This document shows positions 21,494-21,629 of a stretch of DNA of 21,629 nt, one piece after another. The position numbers and the translations under genes are program-made. The DNA is from Pelargonium nanum (Eukaryota > Streptophyta > Magnoliopsida > Geraniales > Geraniaceae), in contig JAYMTF010001726.1 of the NCBI GenBank assembly GCA_036897485.1, positions 1 to 21,629 of the forward strand, read 5' to 3'. The notes below the pieces were generated by a model. That model worked only from the letters and a program-made list of their open reading frames with translations, was not told where the DNA came from and did not search any database. Position 1 is the first letter of the stretch. Each line of letters starts with the position of its first letter.

Positions 21494-21521
21494 AAACTCT
21501 GCCGAATTTTAGGTAGAGTTT
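21494..21521. repeat. Near-perfect 10-bp hairpin
   Basis: AAACTCTGCC at 21494-21503 pairs with GGTAGAGTTT at 21512-21521, nine Watson-Crick pairs plus one G-T type position, with an 8-base loop. Confidence 0.65.
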
Positions 21522-21572
21522 ATATAGAAATGAATGTAGGATTTCAATTAATACTCTTCAACATAGTACCCG

Positions 21573-21614
21573 TTCGATATTGTTCTCATGCGTCTAAATG
21601 AGAATGATATCGAA
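21573..21614. repeat. 17-bp imperfect hairpin at the right edge
   Basis: TTCGATATTGTTCTCAT at 21573-21589 pairs with ATGAGAATGATATCGAA at 21598-21614 at 15 of 17 positions, with an 8-base loop. Confidence 0.75.
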
Positions 21615-21629
21615 TTGTCCACAGTTGGA

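Overview
This is a window of plant nuclear DNA, almost certainly from a eudicot. The evidence is split genes with short GT-AG introns in an AT-rich background, a nuclear tRNA-Arg gene, plant-type retroelement debris, and three proteins that read as ordinary land-plant families. The species cannot be named from the sequence.

Layout from left to right. (1) 445-2787, plus strand: the last four coding exons of a gene whose 5' part lies off the left edge. The protein ends in a domain resembling DUF2470, as found at the C-terminus of FMN-binding split-barrel (PNPOx/HugZ-like) proteins. One of its introns probably has a GC-AG boundary, and a tRNA-derived SINE lies in the next intron. (2) 3466-8545, minus strand, convergent with (1): a complete 11-exon gene for a 338-residue, roughly 10-helix transporter of the SLC35F (DUF914) group. 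Its introns carry a very small LTR element of the TRIM type and a MITE-like inverted repeat. (3) About 8.6-14.2 kb: an intergenic block rich in transposon remains, with three RNase H-like fragments of LINE type, a possible LTR fragment, a SINE, and a CACTA-like subterminal repeat cluster. An intact tRNA-Arg(TCG) gene sits among them. (4) 14745-18947, plus strand: a complete 11-exon gene for a 784-residue hnRNP Q-like protein with a basic N-terminus, a long acidic region, three RRMs and an Arg/Gly/Tyr/Ser-rich tail. An upstream G-box and a probable 3'-UTR intron go with it. (5) About 19.5-20.2 kb: a diverged tandem duplication of non-coding sequence. (6) 20.9-21.6 kb: an unusual non-coding tract. 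It starts with a nine-unit 10-bp array built on TTGAC, then a degenerate array with 10/20-bp period, then three consecutive hairpin-forming inverted repeats that run to the right edge.

The three protein genes show no sign of acting in one pathway; this is ordinary plant gene spacing with transposon infill. The strongest candidate for something undescribed is the structured tract at the right end. My best guess is the subterminal region of a DNA transposon, or a W-box-rich regulatory array, but the window ends before either can be decided. Exon boundaries were worked out by hand from splice consensus, reading-frame phase and family resemblance. In the two complete genes all phases close without an internal stop.
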